A stretch of 64,000 nt of DNA from Microcoleus sp. EPA2 (GTDB lineage Bacteria; Cyanobacteriota; Cyanobacteriia; Cyanobacteriales; Microcoleaceae), in contig JAHRFD010000001.1 in NCBI GenBank assembly GCA_020882975.1, forward strand, positions 527,165 through 591,164, given 5' to 3'. Position numbers and translations under genes: made by a program. Under the pieces are notes generated by a model. It was not told the DNA's origin and made no database searches. It saw only the letters and a program-made list of their open reading frames with translations. The number at the start of each line of letters is the position of its first letter. The stretch's first letter is position 1. Shown piece after piece: positions 18,829-28,210 of the stretch.

Positions 18829-19803
18829 TTATTTTTCGGGATTAGATTTCCGATTGGCTTTCTCATTAGATGCTTTTTCAGAAGTTGATTTTTTAGTTGA
18901 TTTTTCAGAAGCTGCTTTTTCAGAAGTTGATTTTTCAGTGGCTTCTTTTTCCGAATTTGACTTTTTAGTTGATTTTTCGGTCGATTCTTTTTCACCCGTG
19001 GCTGTTGCTGGAGTTGGGGAAGGCAGAGTTACTGCTGATTCTTGAGCATAGATCAGATATTTCTGATACTCAGCTACTTTTGTCTGAGCTAGTTCATGAT
19101 GAGGACTTGATGGGGGTACTCTTCTCATCAAAGAGATGGCTTCTTGCCAGTTATTGGCAACTAAATTCCATTCCTCTTTGGTTTTGGCACCTCGTCCTAA
19201 TTCTGCTGCTTTTACTGCACTGTTAACTGCATCTCGAAAAGGATCTGGTAATGTTGCTACAGTGGGTGTTTCTTCTAGATTTTTACCCGCAGTTGCTGCT
19301 GGCTCGTTTAAAAGTTTACCAACAAAGGCTACGACGGCGATCGCCAATATACCTGTCACCATCCCGACTACTATGAAAGTCGATCGCAGTCTCTTCTCTA
19401 ATTCTTTCATTTCCGGCTGTGTCGCCTCCATATTTTTCGCAGTTTCCATATTAGTAACTATTGTATTTGTCAAGGATTTTTCAGGATAATTTTCTTGAGG
19501 GATGTTGGGGTCTTCTAAAATAAATTCTTGACTCCAATCAGACACAACCTGACCAATTTCTCGACCCTCAACTTTCACCATGCGAATCGAATTTGGCTGC
19601 AAATCGGTTAATTGCTTTCGGACAAATTCTACTGATTTATCTGGTGCAGGTACGGGCGAAGCATCCAGAAATACTTCCAAATAATCGCCGTTGAGATTAA
19701 CTGTCACTGTGATGTCTTCAGATTGTAACTGACTCTGGAGCCAAGAGGCGATCGCCTGTGGATTTCCCTGTTTTGCAAGTTCCTGAAAATTAAGCTCTGT
19801 CAT
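18829..19803 (-). CDS. Single-span membrane protein with Lys/Ser/Glu repeat tail, unknown function
   Basis: The 324-residue protein starts best at ATG 19803 (MTELNFQELAKQGNPQ), 15 codons inside the longest open frame. The N-terminal part (about 1-110) resembles a small alpha/beta domain seen in other cyanobacterial proteins that begin with FQELAKQGNPQAIASWL and contain a VKVEGREIGQ-type strand. A membrane segment is near 143-165. A helical part follows with WNLVANNWQEAISLMRRVP and YQKYLIYAQ, resembling a motif found in other cyanobacterial anchored proteins. The last 50 residues are repeats of SEK/STKKS/TEKS. No function can be assigned. Confidence 0.75.
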   Translation of the reverse strand: MTELNFQELAKQGNPQAIASWLQSQLQSEDITVTVNLNGDYLEVFLDASPVPAPDKSVEFVRKQLTDLQPNSIRMVKVEGREIGQVVSDWSQEFILEDPNIPQENYPEKSLTNTIVTNMETAKNMEATQPEMKELEKRLRSTFIVVGMVTGILAIAVVAFVGKLLNEPAATAGKNLEETPTVATLPDPFRDAVNSAVKAAELGRGAKTKEEWNLVANNWQEAISLMRRVPPSSPHHELAQTKVAEYQKYLIYAQESAVTLPSPTPATATGEKESTEKSTKKSNSEKEATEKSTSEKAASEKSTKKSTSEKASNEKANRKSNPEK

Positions 19804-20445
19804 AGCTGAACACCTGAATTTTTGGATAATTGATTCGCTATCGATCAATTTATTTTCGGGATTACTTTCATCCCGTAACTTATCCCGTAAACGGATAGAC
19901 TTAGGGACTTCCCCTTCCTATATGTGAAAATTTTTGTTGATGTTAAAGCACAATAATTGAAATTTTACAACAGTATAATCCAGAAGTGTCGAAACTAGCG
20001 AGATCGATTGGGAATTTAGAAGTCAAGGATTGGGGATGGGAGTTTTGAAGCTAGGGAGTCTAAGGATCGATCCGGTGGCTTTCCGATATTTCCCTATCTT
20101 GGTAGATTTTTCCCTCTCCTATGGAACCCAACAGGACAGTGGTTGTGCGCTGCCAAGCTGCTTCAGCCACTGAGGCTGGGTTGTCGCTGACATCCGTCGA
20201 TAAAAAATATCGCCGGAAGGAATTTTCCCTTTCAGATTGGAGATTAAAAAATTGTGTCCTCGCAGTACAATTGACCGATGGCTAGCGATCGGTGAGCAAC
20301 GGCTAAAAAAAACAGCAGATCCAGAACCCCTAATTCTGAAACAAGTCGGAGAGAGGAGAGGGCGATCGGATTTGATGTTTAATTAGAGCGACCTACTTAT
20401 CATCAGCCAAAATGTTTAACACATACTAGATTAATCGATCGCAAA
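19804..20445. other. 642-base intergenic region between divergent genes
   Basis: Holds the promoters of the minus-strand membrane protein and of glmU. Hairpins are visible: ACCGAT/ATCGGT near 20275-20294, and CAGCC/GGCTGG near 20163-20180. No open frame is convincing. A small RNA is possible but not supported by any recognised family. Confidence 0.35.
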
Positions 20446-21825
20446 ATGATAGCAATAGCAATCTTAGCGGCTGGACGTGGCACGCGCATGAAATCCGACT
20501 TGCCCAAAGTTTTACAAGAATTGGGCGGTCGAACTCTAGTTGAACGAGTCCTCAACAGTTGTCAAGAAATTGAAATTTCCCGGCGACTGGTCATCGTCGG
20601 TTATCGCAGCGAACTGGTTAAAAAAGCACTCCTGGAAAATCAAGAATTAGAACCGGAAAATGCTAAATTGCCACCCTTAGAATTTGTCGAACAAACTGAA
20701 CAATTGGGAACTGGTCACGCTATTCAACAACTACTGCCTCATTTAGAGGGATTTACGGGAGATTTACTGGTTTTAAATGGGGATGTGCCTTTGTTGCGAT
20801 CGCAAACTCTCCAGCAATTAGTAGAAACTCACCAGCAACACCAAAATTCTGCTACTTTGTTAACAGCTAACTTGGCAAATCCTCAAGGATATGGTCGAGT
20901 GTTTACAGATAGTCAAAACTTGGTAACAGAAATTATAGAAGACCGCGATTGCACAACCGCTCAAAAAGAAAATTGCCGGATTAATGCAGGTGTTTATTGT
21001 TTTCACTGGCCACATTTGGAAAAAGTCTTGCCCCAATTGAAGGCAGACAATAACCAACAAGAATATTACCTTACTGATACGGTGAAATACATGGCACCGG
21101 TGATGGCGATGGATGTAGCAGACGAGCGGGAAATATTGGGCATTAACGATCGCAAACACTTAGCCACACTTGCGGATATTTTGCAAATGCGGATCAAGGA
21201 CAAGTGGATGGCTGCGGGAGTAACCCTGATCGACCCGAATAGCATTACCATCGATGATACCGTAGAGTTGCAGCCGGATGTGATCCTGGAACCACAAACC
21301 CATTTACGAGGTAAAACTTCCATTGCTAGTGGTAGTCGCATCGGTCCAGGCAGTTTGATTGAAAACAGTCAAATTGGTAAAAATGCAACTGTACTTTATG
21401 CCGTAGTTTCTGATAGTATTGTATCTGATAATTCAAGGATTGGACCCTACGCACATTTGCGCGGTCATGCAGAAGTTGGCGCGAATTGTCGGGTGGGAAA
21501 TTTTGTAGAATTGAAAAATACTCAAATAGGCGATCGCACAAATGTTGCTCACTTATCTTATTTAGGCGACGCGACTTTAGGAGAGAAAGTCAATATCGGT
21601 GCGGGGACAATCACCGCCAATTATGACGGAGTGAATAAGCACAAAACTCAGATAGGCGATCGGACCAAAACAGGTTCTAATAGTGTCCTGGTCGCACCCA
21701 TTATTCTGGGTGAAGATGTTACTGTGGCGGCGGGTTCTGTGGTGACGGAAGATGTGCCCAGTGACTGTTTAGTAGTTGCCCGTTCCCGACAAGTTGTCAA
21801 ACCTGGCTGGAAGCTCCCAGAATAG
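20446..21825 (+). CDS. glmU: Bifunctional GlcNAc-1-phosphate uridyltransferase / GlcN-1-phosphate acetyltransferase
   Basis: Makes UDP-N-acetylglucosamine for peptidoglycan and lipopolysaccharide. The 459-residue protein has the N-terminal pyrophosphorylase domain ([18 protein letters not shown] at about 7-24; [16 protein letters not shown]) and a C-terminal left-handed beta-helix from about residue 255 with acetyltransferase residues in [15 protein letters not shown] and [17 protein letters not shown] segments. Length is normal and there are no disruptions. The ATG at 20446 begins [13 protein letters not shown] directly. It stands alone; a palindrome-rich spacer follows. Confidence 0.96.
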   Translation: MIAIAILAAGRGTRMKSDLPKVLQELGGRTLVERVLNSCQEIEISRRLVIVGYRSELVKKALLENQELEPENAKLPPLEFVEQTEQLGTGHAIQQLLPHLEGFTGDLLVLNGDVPLLRSQTLQQLVETHQQHQNSATLLTANLANPQGYGRVFTDSQNLVTEIIEDRDCTTAQKENCRINAGVYCFHWPHLEKVLPQLKADNNQQEYYLTDTVKYMAPVMAMDVADEREILGINDRKHLATLADILQMRIKDKWMAAGVTLIDPNSITIDDTVELQPDVILEPQTHLRGKTSIASGSRIGPGSLIENSQIGKNATVLYAVVSDSIVSDNSRIGPYAHLRGHAEVGANCRVGNFVELKNTQIGDRTNVAHLSYLGDATLGEKVNIGAGTITANYDGVNKHKTQIGDRTKTGSNSVLVAPIILGEDVTVAAGSVVTEDVPSDCLVVARSRQVVKPGWKLPE

Positions 21826-21904
21826 GCTGAGAAACTGTTACTAAAATTCTACCCAGCTCTCGACAAATTATCCAGATTTTCAACATCTAACACTCACCTT
21901 GGCG

Positions 21905-22010
21905 CTTTGTTCATTGGTCCGGCTCAGTGTCGCGGTGTCGGACCATTTTACCCTTCGACTACGTGGTGGTAGGCGCGATCGTTGCGTCGAAGGGCCCTTC
22001 GACTGGGTTT
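21905..22010. repeat. Palindromic intergenic element downstream of glmU
   Basis: Contains TGGTCCG...CGGACCA arms near 21914-21945, the unit ACCCTTCGACTACG (21951), and a perfect 18-base palindrome GTCGAAGGGCCCTTCGAC at 21986-22003. The CCCTTCGACTACG unit recurs near 44742, so this is a dispersed repeat rather than a glmU-specific terminator. Confidence 0.5.
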
Positions 22011-22182
22011 ATGCCATCGTTGCTCTTGTATTTGAAAAGAACCGAAAGTAAATTAGGCTTTACATAATTGGCACTTACGTGTTAGTATAATTAACTATGT
22101 GCGAAAGTGAGAGCGATCGCAACCTCTAAGGCTTTTAGATTGGACAATCCCCAATCTCAAATCCTAACTTCAAGATCGATCG

Positions 22183-22255
22183 GGGGAATTAGCTCAGTTG
22201 GTAGAGCGCTGCGATCGCACCGCAGAGGCCAGCGGTTCAAGTCCGCTATTCTCCA
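22183..22255 (+). tRNA. trnA: tRNA-Ala (CGC)
   Basis: Acceptor GGGGAAT/ATTCTCC with discriminator A, D-arm TAGCTCAGTTGGTAGAGC, anticodon stem CTGCG/CGCAG and loop ATCGCAC, giving anticodon CGC at 22216-22218; T-arm AGCGGTTCAAGTCCGCT. CCA is not encoded. The HIP1 octamer GCGATCGC lies at 22211-22218, across the anticodon stem and anticodon. Confidence 0.9.
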
Positions 22256-22323
22256 TAAATTTACCTTTAATATTTCATATTGTTGCTTTTGAGTTGTGGG
22301 TGATTCCAGGTACTAGACATTTT

Positions 22324-22365
22324 GTATCGCAACATACAACATCCCTTGGAACCCAGGATTAATAT
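22324..22365 (+). promoter_or_regulatory. NtcA-activated class II promoter of urtA
   Basis: Perfect NtcA half-sites GTA (22324-22326) and TAC (22335-22337) separated by 8 bases, followed after exactly 22 bases by a -10 box TAATAT at 22360-22365. This is the canonical GTA-N8-TAC-N22-TAN3T layout of nitrogen-controlled cyanobacterial promoters. urtA starts 152 bases after the -10 box. It implies induction of the urea transporter when combined nitrogen is scarce. Confidence 0.85.
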
Positions 22366-22517
22366 AGAGCCGCGATGTGATAGGATTTTTACTCGTCTAA
22401 CTTATAAAAATTTCGCCCCAAAACCCTAGAAATAGGGATATTAAGGGTGCAAATTGTCAAAAATCCCCGCCTTAGCGTCACCGGGAATTGTCAAATATTC
22501 AGGAGTAACCAAAAAAA

Positions 22518-23840
22518 ATGACTAAGCGATTCGATCGGCGGAAGTTTCTTTTATACAGTTCTGCAACTCTCACATCCAGTTTATTTCTAAAAGCTTGTAG
22601 AACACCAAGCCCAACAGCAACTCCCCAAGATTCAGCTTCTCCCACTAGCACACCAGGTTCGCCAGCCAGCAGCGGCAACACCATCAAAGTAGGTATTTTG
22701 CACTCATTAAGCGGCACTATGTCAATTAGTGAAAATAGTGTGGTCGATGCTGAAAAATTAGCAATTGAAGAAATAAATAAAGCTGGTGGTGTCCTCGGAA
22801 AACAAATAGAAGCAATAGTAGAAGACGGCAATTCAGACTGGCCAACTTTTGCAGAAAAAGCCAAAAAATTGATCGATCAAGACAAAGTTGTCACTGTCTT
22901 CGGCTGCTGGACTTCCGCCAGTCGCAAAGCAGTATTGCCAGTCTTTGAAGAAAAAAATCATATGCTGTGGTATCCCGTACAATACGAGGGTCAAGAGTGT
23001 TCCAAGAATATCTTCTATACCGGGGCAGCGCCAAACCAGCAAATCGAACCAGCCGTTGACTGGCTGCTAGAAAATAAAGGCAAAAAATTCTTTTTAGTGG
23101 GGTCAGACTACGTTTTTCCGCGCACAGCAAATACGATTATCAAAGCACAGCTAGCTGCCAAAGGCGGCGAATTAGTTGGGGAAGATTACATTCCTTTGGG
23201 TGGTACAGAAGTAACCCCAATTATTACGAAAATCAAGGCTGCTTTACCTGACGGTGGTGTAATTTTTAATTCCCTAAACGGTGACAGCAACGTGGCATTT
23301 TTCAAAGGCCTACAGGGTGCAGGTTTGGGACCGGATAAGTATCCGTCGATGTCGGTCAGTATTGCTGAAGAAGAAGTAAAGGCGATCGGTGTAGAATATC
23401 TCAAAGGTCACTATGCAGCCTGGAATTACTTCATGACTGTGGAATCTCCCGCAAATACAAAATTTGTGGAAGCTTTCAAGGCAAAATACGGCAAAGATAG
23501 AGTAACCAATGACCCGATGGAAGCCGCTTACATCATGGTTTACCTCTGGAAGCAAGCAGTCGAAAAAGCAGGGACAGCAGACGATTTAGACAAAGTGCGG
23601 GCGGCAGCTTTGGGTCAAACTTTTGACGCACCAGGAGGTAAAGTAACCCTGGAGACAAACCATCACCTATCGAAGTTTGTGCGGTTAGGCGAAGTGAGAG
23701 AAGACGGTTTGTTTAAGATAGCTTTTGCTACCCCAGAAGCAGTTAAACCGATTCCTTGGAATCAATTTGTAGCAGAAACTAAAGGCTTTTCCTGCGATTG
23801 GTCTGACCCCGCCAAAGGAGGCAAATTTAAAGCCACCTAA
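22518..23840 (+). CDS. urtA: Urea ABC transporter substrate-binding lipoprotein
   Basis: Periplasmic urea-binding component of the Urt transporter. The 440-residue protein begins with a twin-arginine-like stretch ([10 protein letters not shown]) and a lipobox LKAC with Cys near residue 27, then a Ser/Thr/Pro linker. The binding domain has family motifs [52 protein letters not shown] and GHYAAWNYF. The size and motifs separate it from branched-chain amino acid binders. ATG at 22518 follows AGGAGTAACC. It is first in the operon, behind an NtcA promoter, with a hairpin after its stop. Confidence 0.96.
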   Translation: MTKRFDRRKFLLYSSATLTSSLFLKACRTPSPTATPQDSASPTSTPGSPASSGNTIKVGILHSLSGTMSISENSVVDAEKLAIEEINKAGGVLGKQIEAIVEDGNSDWPTFAEKAKKLIDQDKVVTVFGCWTSASRKAVLPVFEEKNHMLWYPVQYEGQECSKNIFYTGAAPNQQIEPAVDWLLENKGKKFFLVGSDYVFPRTANTIIKAQLAAKGGELVGEDYIPLGGTEVTPIITKIKAALPDGGVIFNSLNGDSNVAFFKGLQGAGLGPDKYPSMSVSIAEEEVKAIGVEYLKGHYAAWNYFMTVESPANTKFVEAFKAKYGKDRVTNDPMEAAYIMVYLWKQAVEKAGTADDLDKVRAAALGQTFDAPGGKVTLETNHHLSKFVRLGEVREDGLFKIAFATPEAVKPIPWNQFVAETKGFSCDWSDPAKGGKFKAT

Positions 23841-23931
23841 GTAGGGAAATCCTAGGGATAGCTTGTGAATTTTACTAATATGTAGGTTTAGTAGCTGCGA
23901 GCTATTTGATACAACTTATAGATTGACTCTA

Positions 23932-23965
23932 GGCGATGCACTTTACTTGCGTCGCCCGGTTGTTT
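23932..23965 (+). terminator. Hairpin between urtA and urtB (partial terminator or stabiliser)
   Basis: Nine-bp stem GGCGATGCA / TGCGTCGCC (one G-T pair) with a 7-base loop, then CGGTTGTTTC. The T-run is weak. Such a stem could let urtA mRNA accumulate above the membrane and ATPase genes. Confidence 0.5.
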
Positions 23966-24009
23966 CTAACACCTATGCACAGGAAATATAGCCTTTCTCA
24001 GTGAGGTGG

Positions 24010-24112
24010 GTAATGGGAACCCCCCGCCTGCCCCCCCAGGGGGGGAAAGGTATAGGGCATTACTAATTACCTATTACCCATTACCTATTACCCATTACCT
24101 ATTACCAATTCT
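24010..24112. repeat. GC palindrome plus heptameric ATTACCC/ATTACCT repeat
   Basis: A C-tract/G-tract palindrome (CCCCCC...GGGGGGG, 24019-24046) followed by six or more ATTACCT/ATTACCC units. It lies in the 349-base urtA-urtB spacer; together with the hairpin at 23932 it accounts for most of that spacer. Confidence 0.6.
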
Positions 24113-24189
24113 CGATATGAAATAGGTGACATAATTACAAATTACCTCTAAAGCCAAGATTTTATGTGAACAAATAAGAGGAAAACAAA

Positions 24190-25344
24190 ATGGAGATATT
24201 AGACGGTTTATTTAACGGGATTAGCATCGGTGCTGTTTTGCTGATTGCAGCCTTGGGATTAGCCATTATTTTCGGCCTGATGGGCGTGATTAATATGGCT
24301 CACGGTGAGTTAATGATGTTGGGCGCTTACACCACTTTTGTAGTGCAAAATGTCTTCAAAGGTATCGGAGGATTTGCTTTTGAAACCTATATTTTATTTG
24401 CCATACCCTTAGCTTTTTTAGTGGCGGCACTGGTAGGATTAATTCTGGAACGCGGTGTGATTCGCTATCTGTATGGGCGGCCGCTAGAAACTTTACTAGC
24501 AACTTGGGGTGTAAGTTTAATTTTACAGCAGTTTGTCCGCAGCGTCAGTGGGGTGCTGGTAGCTGGGATTGGGGTATTTTGTTTACTGTTTTTTGGCGGT
24601 TTGCAGGTACTAAAACGTCGCCCAGATTTCGAGAGAGTTCGTAACGGAATTATCGCGATTCTTTTGCCTCTTTCTTTGGGTATTTCTTGGGCGGTGAGTG
24701 CGTTTTTAGGTGAAACTTACAAACTGGCTGTCACTAAACCTTGGTTTGGTGCTCAAAATGTGGATGTGACAGCACCTGGATGGCTGCGGGGTGGCATACC
24801 TCTGGGCAATTTTCAGTTGCCCTATGCGCGACTTTTTATTATTGTGTTAACGGCGGTTTGTTTGGCGGGAATTTACTTATTTTTGCAAAAATCTGTGTGG
24901 GGGCTTCGGATTCGCTCTGTTACTCAAAATCGCAGCATGAGTGCTTGTTTGGGGATTCCTACGGAGCAAGTAGATGCGCTGACTTTTGCTTTGGGTTCTG
25001 GTTTGGCTGGTGTTGCTGGCTGCGCGATTAGTTTGCTGGGTTCTGTCGGACCAAATACGGGGCAGAATTATGTGGTTGATACTTTTATGGTTGTGGTTGT
25101 GGGCGGTGTGGGTAAGATTGTGGGGACTGTGGTTGCTGCGATCGCGATCGGCACTGCAAATTACCTGATCGGTTCAGGAACCCTAGCAACAATCTTGACT
25201 CCTGTCAAGCCTTTAGCTGATTTCTTCACTTTTTTTGCCACTACCAGCATGGCAAAAGTAATGGTATTTGCCTTAATTATGGCTTTTCTACAAGTGCGCC
25301 CAGGAGGGATTTTTCCACAAAAAGGACGCACGGTAGAAAATTGA
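24190..25344 (+). CDS. urtB: Urea ABC transporter permease
   Basis: First membrane subunit of the urea transporter (LivH/HisM-like branched-chain permease superfamily). The 384-residue protein has about 9 hydrophobic segments; characteristic stretches are NGISIGAVLLIAALGLAI, FGLMGVINMAHGELMMLGAY, LLATWGVSLILQQ, and GSVGPNTGQNYVVDTFMVVV. The start ATG follows GAGGAAAAC. urtC begins 29 bases after the stop. Confidence 0.95.
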   Translation: MEILDGLFNGISIGAVLLIAALGLAIIFGLMGVINMAHGELMMLGAYTTFVVQNVFKGIGGFAFETYILFAIPLAFLVAALVGLILERGVIRYLYGRPLETLLATWGVSLILQQFVRSVSGVLVAGIGVFCLLFFGGLQVLKRRPDFERVRNGIIAILLPLSLGISWAVSAFLGETYKLAVTKPWFGAQNVDVTAPGWLRGGIPLGNFQLPYARLFIIVLTAVCLAGIYLFLQKSVWGLRIRSVTQNRSMSACLGIPTEQVDALTFALGSGLAGVAGCAISLLGSVGPNTGQNYVVDTFMVVVVGGVGKIVGTVVAAIAIGTANYLIGSGTLATILTPVKPLADFFTFFATTSMAKVMVFALIMAFLQVRPGGIFPQKGRTVEN

Positions 25345-25373
25345 AAATTTCCCAATCTTAAAGTTGATTAACC

Positions 25374-26516
25374 ATGAATAATTTAACTAGAAAGGTATGG
25401 CTACAAGAAGGGGTGATTGTCGGGGCGATCGCACTTATACTCATATTACTGATCCCAGGCATACTTCCCGATGTTCGCCTCAACCAATTGGGACGATTTT
25501 TAGCCCTAGCAATTGCAGCACTCGGTATAGATTTAATCTGGGGATACACAGGTTTACTTAGTTTAGGGCATGGCGTATTTTTTGCGATCGGCGGCTACGC
25601 ATTTGCCATGTACCTAAAACTGCAAATTCCCCCAACAGCCAGCAGTCAATTGCCAGAATTTATGAACCTATATGGCGTTACCGAACTGCCCTGGTTTTGG
25701 CAACCATTTTATTCCTTTCCCTTCTCAGCACTAGCAGTAATTCTCATCCCAGGCTTACTCGGAGCCATCTTGGGTTACTTAGTATTCCGAAATCGGATTC
25801 GAGGCGTTTACTTTTCCATTCTCACCCAAGCAGCAACCATCGTATTTTTCAACTTTTTCAACGGCCAACAAAAACTGATTAACGGCACCAACGGTTTAAC
25901 AGACTTTAAAACCATATTTGGAGCCATAGTCAATGACCGAGATACCCAATATATTTTCTACATTCTTACCATACTATTTCTAGGAGCAACTTACGGCCTA
26001 TGTCGCTGGTTGACAACCGGGCGTTTTGGTCGGCTCCTAATCGCCATTCGCGACGACGAAGTTCGTCTCCGTTTCTCTGGGTACAATCCCACAGGATTTA
26101 AAGTTTTAGTATTTGCAATTTCAGCAGCTATGGCAGGAATTGCCGGCGCATTATATACTGTACAAACCGGAATTATTTCTCCCAAAGCCATGGACATTGC
26201 CTTTTCAATTGAAATGGTAATTTGGGTAGCAGTAGGAGGTCGCGCCACATTATCTGGAGCTCTATTAGGCACCCTCCTCGTCAACTTTGGCAAAAGTTTC
26301 TTGAGCGAACAATTCCCCGAAGTCTGGCTGTTTTTCCAAGGTGCACTATTCTTAATAGTAGTCACAGTCCTGCCCGATGGCTTAGTCGGATGGCTTCAGC
26401 AACAAGGCTTTAACCTAATCCGCAACTTATTCAAAAAACCCAGGTATGTATCTACCTACCCCAGCCTGGAACAAGACCCCGAAGTGCTCCATGAAAAAGA
26501 AGAACTTGAACAATGA
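25374..26516 (+). CDS. urtC: Urea ABC transporter permease
   Basis: Second membrane subunit (LivM-like). The 380-residue protein has about 9-10 hydrophobic segments with family motifs LAIAALGIDLIWGYTGLLSLGHG, VYFSILTQAATIVFF, and GALYTVQTGIISPKAMDIAFS. The tail after residue 350 is charged. It is followed after 35 bases by the AIM24-family gene on the same strand. Confidence 0.95.
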   Translation: MNNLTRKVWLQEGVIVGAIALILILLIPGILPDVRLNQLGRFLALAIAALGIDLIWGYTGLLSLGHGVFFAIGGYAFAMYLKLQIPPTASSQLPEFMNLYGVTELPWFWQPFYSFPFSALAVILIPGLLGAILGYLVFRNRIRGVYFSILTQAATIVFFNFFNGQQKLINGTNGLTDFKTIFGAIVNDRDTQYIFYILTILFLGATYGLCRWLTTGRFGRLLIAIRDDEVRLRFSGYNPTGFKVLVFAISAAMAGIAGALYTVQTGIISPKAMDIAFSIEMVIWVAVGGRATLSGALLGTLLVNFGKSFLSEQFPEVWLFFQGALFLIVVTVLPDGLVGWLQQQGFNLIRNLFKKPRYVSTYPSLEQDPEVLHEKEELEQ

Positions 26517-26551
26517 TTATGGTAGAGTTTAGGCAAATTTAGAGGCAAACT

Positions 26552-27271
26552 ATGGCAGATATTATTGACTACAAAATCTACGGCGACGACTTGCAACTAA
26601 TTGAAATTGAACTTGACCCCCAAGAAGGTGTTCGGGCTGAAGCTGGAACAATGACATACATGGAAGGCGGCATCGAAATGCAAACTTCTACAGGTGGCTT
26701 ATTTCAAGGATTTAAACGGATGTTTACCGGAGCGGGTTTCTTCATCACAACCTTTGTAAACAACGGTAGAAACAAAGCGAGAGTAGCTTTTTCTGCTCCC
26801 TATCCTGGTAAAGTAATTCCCCTCGATTTAAGTAAACTAGGTGGCAAGTTTCTGTGTCAAAAAGACTCGTTTCTGTGCGCAGCCAACGGCATTGAAATTG
26901 AGGTGGCATTTACCAAACGACTCGGAGCCGGTTTCTTTGGCGGAGAAGGCTTTATTTTACAAAAATTGCAGGGTGACGGCCTCGCTTTTGTCCACGCCGG
27001 AGGAACCATTGTCGAGAAAAATTTGGGAGTGGGCGAAGTGTTGCGAGTAGACACTGGTTGTTTAGTAGCTTTTGCGGCCACAGTGGACTACGATATTCAA
27101 TTTATCGGTGGGTTTAAAAATGCTTTATTTGGAGGTGAAGGCGTGTTTTTGGCTAAGATGACTGGGCCTGGTAAAGTTTACATTCAAAGTCTGCCACTCT
27201 CCAAGTTAGCTGAGCGTATTCTGGCGGCGGCTCCTACTCCTATTTCGAGCAGTTCTAGCAATTTTACTTGA
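26552..27271 (+). CDS. AIM24/TIGR00266 family protein inserted in the urt operon
   Basis: The 239-residue protein has no membrane segment. It is Gly-rich and built of beta-strands: YKIYGDDLQLIEIELDPQEGVRAEAGTMTYMEG, LFQGFKRMFTGAGFF, GLAFVHAGGTIVEKNL and DYDIQFIGGFKNALFGGEG are family signatures. Homologues fold as trimeric TIM-like beta-structures; the yeast member AIM24 is mitochondrial, but the bacterial role is unsettled. Spacing of 35 bases from urtC points to co-transcription, and urtD follows after 180 bases. The link to urea uptake is inference from position only. Confidence 0.85.
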   Translation: MADIIDYKIYGDDLQLIEIELDPQEGVRAEAGTMTYMEGGIEMQTSTGGLFQGFKRMFTGAGFFITTFVNNGRNKARVAFSAPYPGKVIPLDLSKLGGKFLCQKDSFLCAANGIEIEVAFTKRLGAGFFGGEGFILQKLQGDGLAFVHAGGTIVEKNLGVGEVLRVDTGCLVAFAATVDYDIQFIGGFKNALFGGEGVFLAKMTGPGKVYIQSLPLSKLAERILAAAPTPISSSSSNFT

Positions 27272-27302
27272 GACAACAAGAACTTTTTATTTGGTTATCT
27301 AG

Positions 27303-27431
27303 GGTGCGTCATCCCGCAGATTTTCCGGCTTACTGAGAGACGGTTAAGTGACGCACCTTCTCAGAGAAAATTGGCGATGTGTAAGTAATTCCGCAGATTT
27401 TCCGGCTTGCTAGAGACTGTTAACTGACGCA
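27303..27431. repeat. MITE-like inverted repeat and partial second copy
   Basis: A 55-base unit with perfect 9-base terminal inverted repeats GGTGCGTCA (27303-27311) and TGACGCACC (27349-27357). A second, partial copy sharing CCGCAGATTTTCCGGCTT and the right end TGACGCA occupies 27391-27431. It fills the spacer before urtD. Confidence 0.6.
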
Positions 27432-27451
27432 TTCTACGAGGAAAATATACG

Positions 27452-28198
27452 ATGAATGGAAAAGTATTAGAAATCGAAAACTTGACGGTTAGTTTTGATG
27501 GCTTCAAGGCAATTAACGGTTTAACTTTTAGCATGGATGCGGGGGAATTACGGGTAGTAATTGGGCCCAATGGCGCGGGAAAAACCACTTTTCTCGACGC
27601 GATTACCGGGAAGGTGCAGCCCACGGAAGGACGGGTACTGTTTAAAGGTCGGAATTTGCGTGGCTTGTCAGAAGATAGCATTTCACGTTTAGGAATTGGT
27701 CGTAAGTTTCAGACACCGCGAGTTTTCCTGAATTTAACACCTCGCGAAAATTTAGAGTTGTCTTGTAACAATAATAAAAATGTCTTTCCCACGCTGTTCA
27801 AGCCAGCCCCTGTCGCGGAAAAACGCACGGTGGCTGGTTTGTTAGAAACTATTGGTTTAGTGAATAAAGCGGATCTTTCGGCTGGTTTGCTTTCTCATGG
27901 CGAAAAGCAGTGGTTAGAAATTGGAATGTTAGTAGCGCAATCTCCTGACTTGTTGTTGGTAGATGAACCTGTGGCGGGTTTGACTGATGAGGAAACAGCA
28001 TTAACGGGAGATTTGCTAATTTCTCTGGCCCAAAGTCACTCCGTTTTAGTGATTGAACATGATATGGAGTTTGTGCGGCAAATTGCTCAAAAGGTAACGG
28101 TGCTGCATCAGGGCGCAGTTTTGTGTGAAGGAACTATGGATGAGGTGCAAAATGACGATCGCGTAATAGAGGTATATTTAGGCAAACCAGAAGAATAG
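27452..28198 (+). CDS. urtD: Urea ABC transporter ATP-binding protein
   Basis: First ATPase subunit (LivG-like). The 248-residue protein has Walker A GPNGAGKT, a Q-loop, a signature-like LSHGEKQWLEIGM in place of LSGGQ, Walker B LLLVDEPVAGLTDEE, and switch His in VIEHDMEF. The HGEKQ form of the signature is usual for UrtD. The ATG at 27452 follows GAGGAAAATATAC. Confidence 0.95.
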   Translation: MNGKVLEIENLTVSFDGFKAINGLTFSMDAGELRVVIGPNGAGKTTFLDAITGKVQPTEGRVLFKGRNLRGLSEDSISRLGIGRKFQTPRVFLNLTPRENLELSCNNNKNVFPTLFKPAPVAEKRTVAGLLETIGLVNKADLSAGLLSHGEKQWLEIGMLVAQSPDLLLVDEPVAGLTDEETALTGDLLISLAQSHSVLVIEHDMEFVRQIAQKVTVLHQGAVLCEGTMDEVQNDDRVIEVYLGKPEE

Positions 28199-28210
28199 TC
28201 CTATCAAATC

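Noticed and set aside
22107..22292. 61-codon open frame upstream of urtA
   Set aside because: It runs through the tRNA-Ala gene and has no coding signature.
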